A DNA stretch of 64,000 nucleotides from Hydra vulgaris (taxonomy: Eukaryota; Cnidaria; Hydrozoa; Anthoathecata; Hydridae): positions 36,713,001 to 36,777,000 of the forward strand of contig NC_088934.1 of NCBI RefSeq assembly GCF_038396675.1, written 5' to 3'. The notes below the pieces were generated by a model. It saw only the letters and a program-made list of their open reading frames with translations, did not search any database and was not told the origin of the DNA. This document shows, piece after piece, positions 63,358-64,000 of this stretch. Made by a program: the position numbers and the translations under genes. Within the stretch, counting starts at the first letter, position 1. Each line of letters begins with the position of its first letter.

Positions 63358-63750
63358 AAAACGATCAAAAAATGCCTTTTTGGACTAAATTTCAAAACAT
63401 AATATCTAAGGCTAGCCATCATCATATGACCTGAAATTTTGTACACTTACTCTAAACACTATTTTATTCCGTTTAACAGATAGATTTTTTAAATATCAAA
63501 GTAAATGATGAGTTATGTAGATTTTCGTCATATTTTATTTATTTTTTGACGTTTTAGAGAGATCTGACTCTCTAAAACGTCATTAAAATTACTATTCATA
63601 AAAAAAAATCCATCTGTTAAATGAATTTTATAGGTATTTCGAGCAAGTACTGAAAATTTCTGATCAAATGAACAATGCTAACTCAAGAAACTGTGTTTTG
63701 AAATTTAAGCAAAAACGAAAAAATGCGAACTGAGATAAAGAGCTTTGAAA
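63358..63750. mobile_element. Long foldback element, arms of about 190 bp
   Basis: The two halves are imperfect reverse complements around the central hairpin at 63548-63581 (GACGTTTTAGAGAG arms, 6-base loop). Matching blocks outward include TTTAACAGAT.GATTTTTT, GAAATTTT..GTAC, TAGC.AT..TCAT.TGA and AAATTTCAAAACA. Divergence between arms is roughly a third outside the perfect core. No ORF. It resembles a decayed foldback or MITE element, with no target duplication identified. Confidence 0.65.
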
Positions 63751-63780
63751 AATTCTCGATAAATTATTTACAATATTAAT

Positions 63781-63999
63781 TTAAAATCCTCCTGAAACAT
63801 AACTGTCATTACATTCTTTTGCTTTCTCCTCATCTAGGTGACCTTTTTTGATGGCTCTAAGAGTTTTCCTTCTTTTTTTCCCCTTCTCTGATGACTTGCA
63901 TCTCATTTGACTAATCCTTTTTTTATTTTTAGAAGTCACTGAAATGTTTGATACCTTACCATGTAAACCAAAATGTCTAAAAACACTAATAACACCCTT
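63781..63999 (-). CDS. C-terminal end of an unidentified, probably transposon-encoded protein, cut by the window edge
   Basis: The minus strand is open for 72 codons from the window edge to the TAA at 63781-63783. It reads KGVISVFRHFGLHGKVSNIS, then a very basic KNKKRISQMRCKSSEKGKKR, then RKTLRAIKKGHLDEEKAKEC and NDSYVSGGF. An R-x-L-R-x-x-K-K then Y-x-x-G-x-F ending recurs in repetitive ORFs of cnidarian genomes as I recall, so it may be a transposon protein, but the family cannot be named. It could also be the end of a host nuclear protein. Confidence 0.4.
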   Translation of the reverse strand, partial: KGVISVFRHFGLHGKVSNISVTSKNKKRISQMRCKSSEKGKKRRKTLRAIKKGHLDEEKAKECNDSYVSGGF

Positions 64000-64000
64000 T

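Overview
This window looks like gene-poor, strongly AT-rich animal DNA. It contains no bacterial operons. It has spliced-gene fragments, long (TA)n microsatellites, a tRNA-derived SINE family, several non-LTR retrotransposons, and DNA transposons of at least seven kinds (P/THAP, hAT, pogo-like, Tc1, mariner, a DDE/SWIM family and a Transib-like family). High A+T, this transposon mix and a short TTAGGG array fit a cnidarian such as Hydra. That assignment is inference; another AT-rich invertebrate such as a flatworm is possible.

Layout. 1-1223: P-element/THAP transposase relic (minus). 2578-2715: last exon of a TMEM208 (SND3) homologue, the best host-gene call. 4080-8500: pogo-like tail, LINE fragment and a hAT element that interrupts the LINE. 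9022-11700: broken DDE transposase with a SWIM zinc finger and an unusual C-terminal module (minus). 14275-14598: probable host terminal exon with a PPPKY motif (minus). 14669-19090: Tc1 relic, complete mariner and complete-ended Tc1 copy, set among (TA)n runs. 19110-22625: CR1/jockey-like LINE (minus), then a 270-bp (TA)n block. 24790-28109: pogo-like relic and hAT/BED fragment between 19-bp inverted repeats. 30372-39677: three SINE copies, a compound satellite, a MITE, pieces of a Gypsy-type LTR element and an RT fragment. 40381-45380: a long degenerate L1/Tx1-like LINE with an intact YADD. 47273-48074: an inverted-repeat element with a telomere-like array at its core. 49190-49930: LINE RT (minus). 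51007-51251: hAT MITE with a perfect 8-bp target duplication. 52514-54022: (TA)n and a nearly intact mariner. 54975-55467: long-arm foldback element. 55883-56920: about 29 copies of a 36-bp repeat. 59355-64000: an orphan ORF, P-element and Transib-like tails, an RT fragment, nested palindromes, and an open frame running off the edge.

No set of genes here works as a pathway. The content is a graveyard of selfish elements around the edges of two or three host genes. The most unusual themes are: (1) many near-perfect palindromes with loops of 1-9 bases, two of them inside decayed transposase genes; (2) the telomere-cored inverted-repeat element; (3) the DDE/SWIM transposase with an Asn-Thr-Cys module; (4) repeated contact between Tc1/mariner ends and (TA)n arrays. 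No RNA genes, CRISPR arrays or bacterial regulatory sites were seen.
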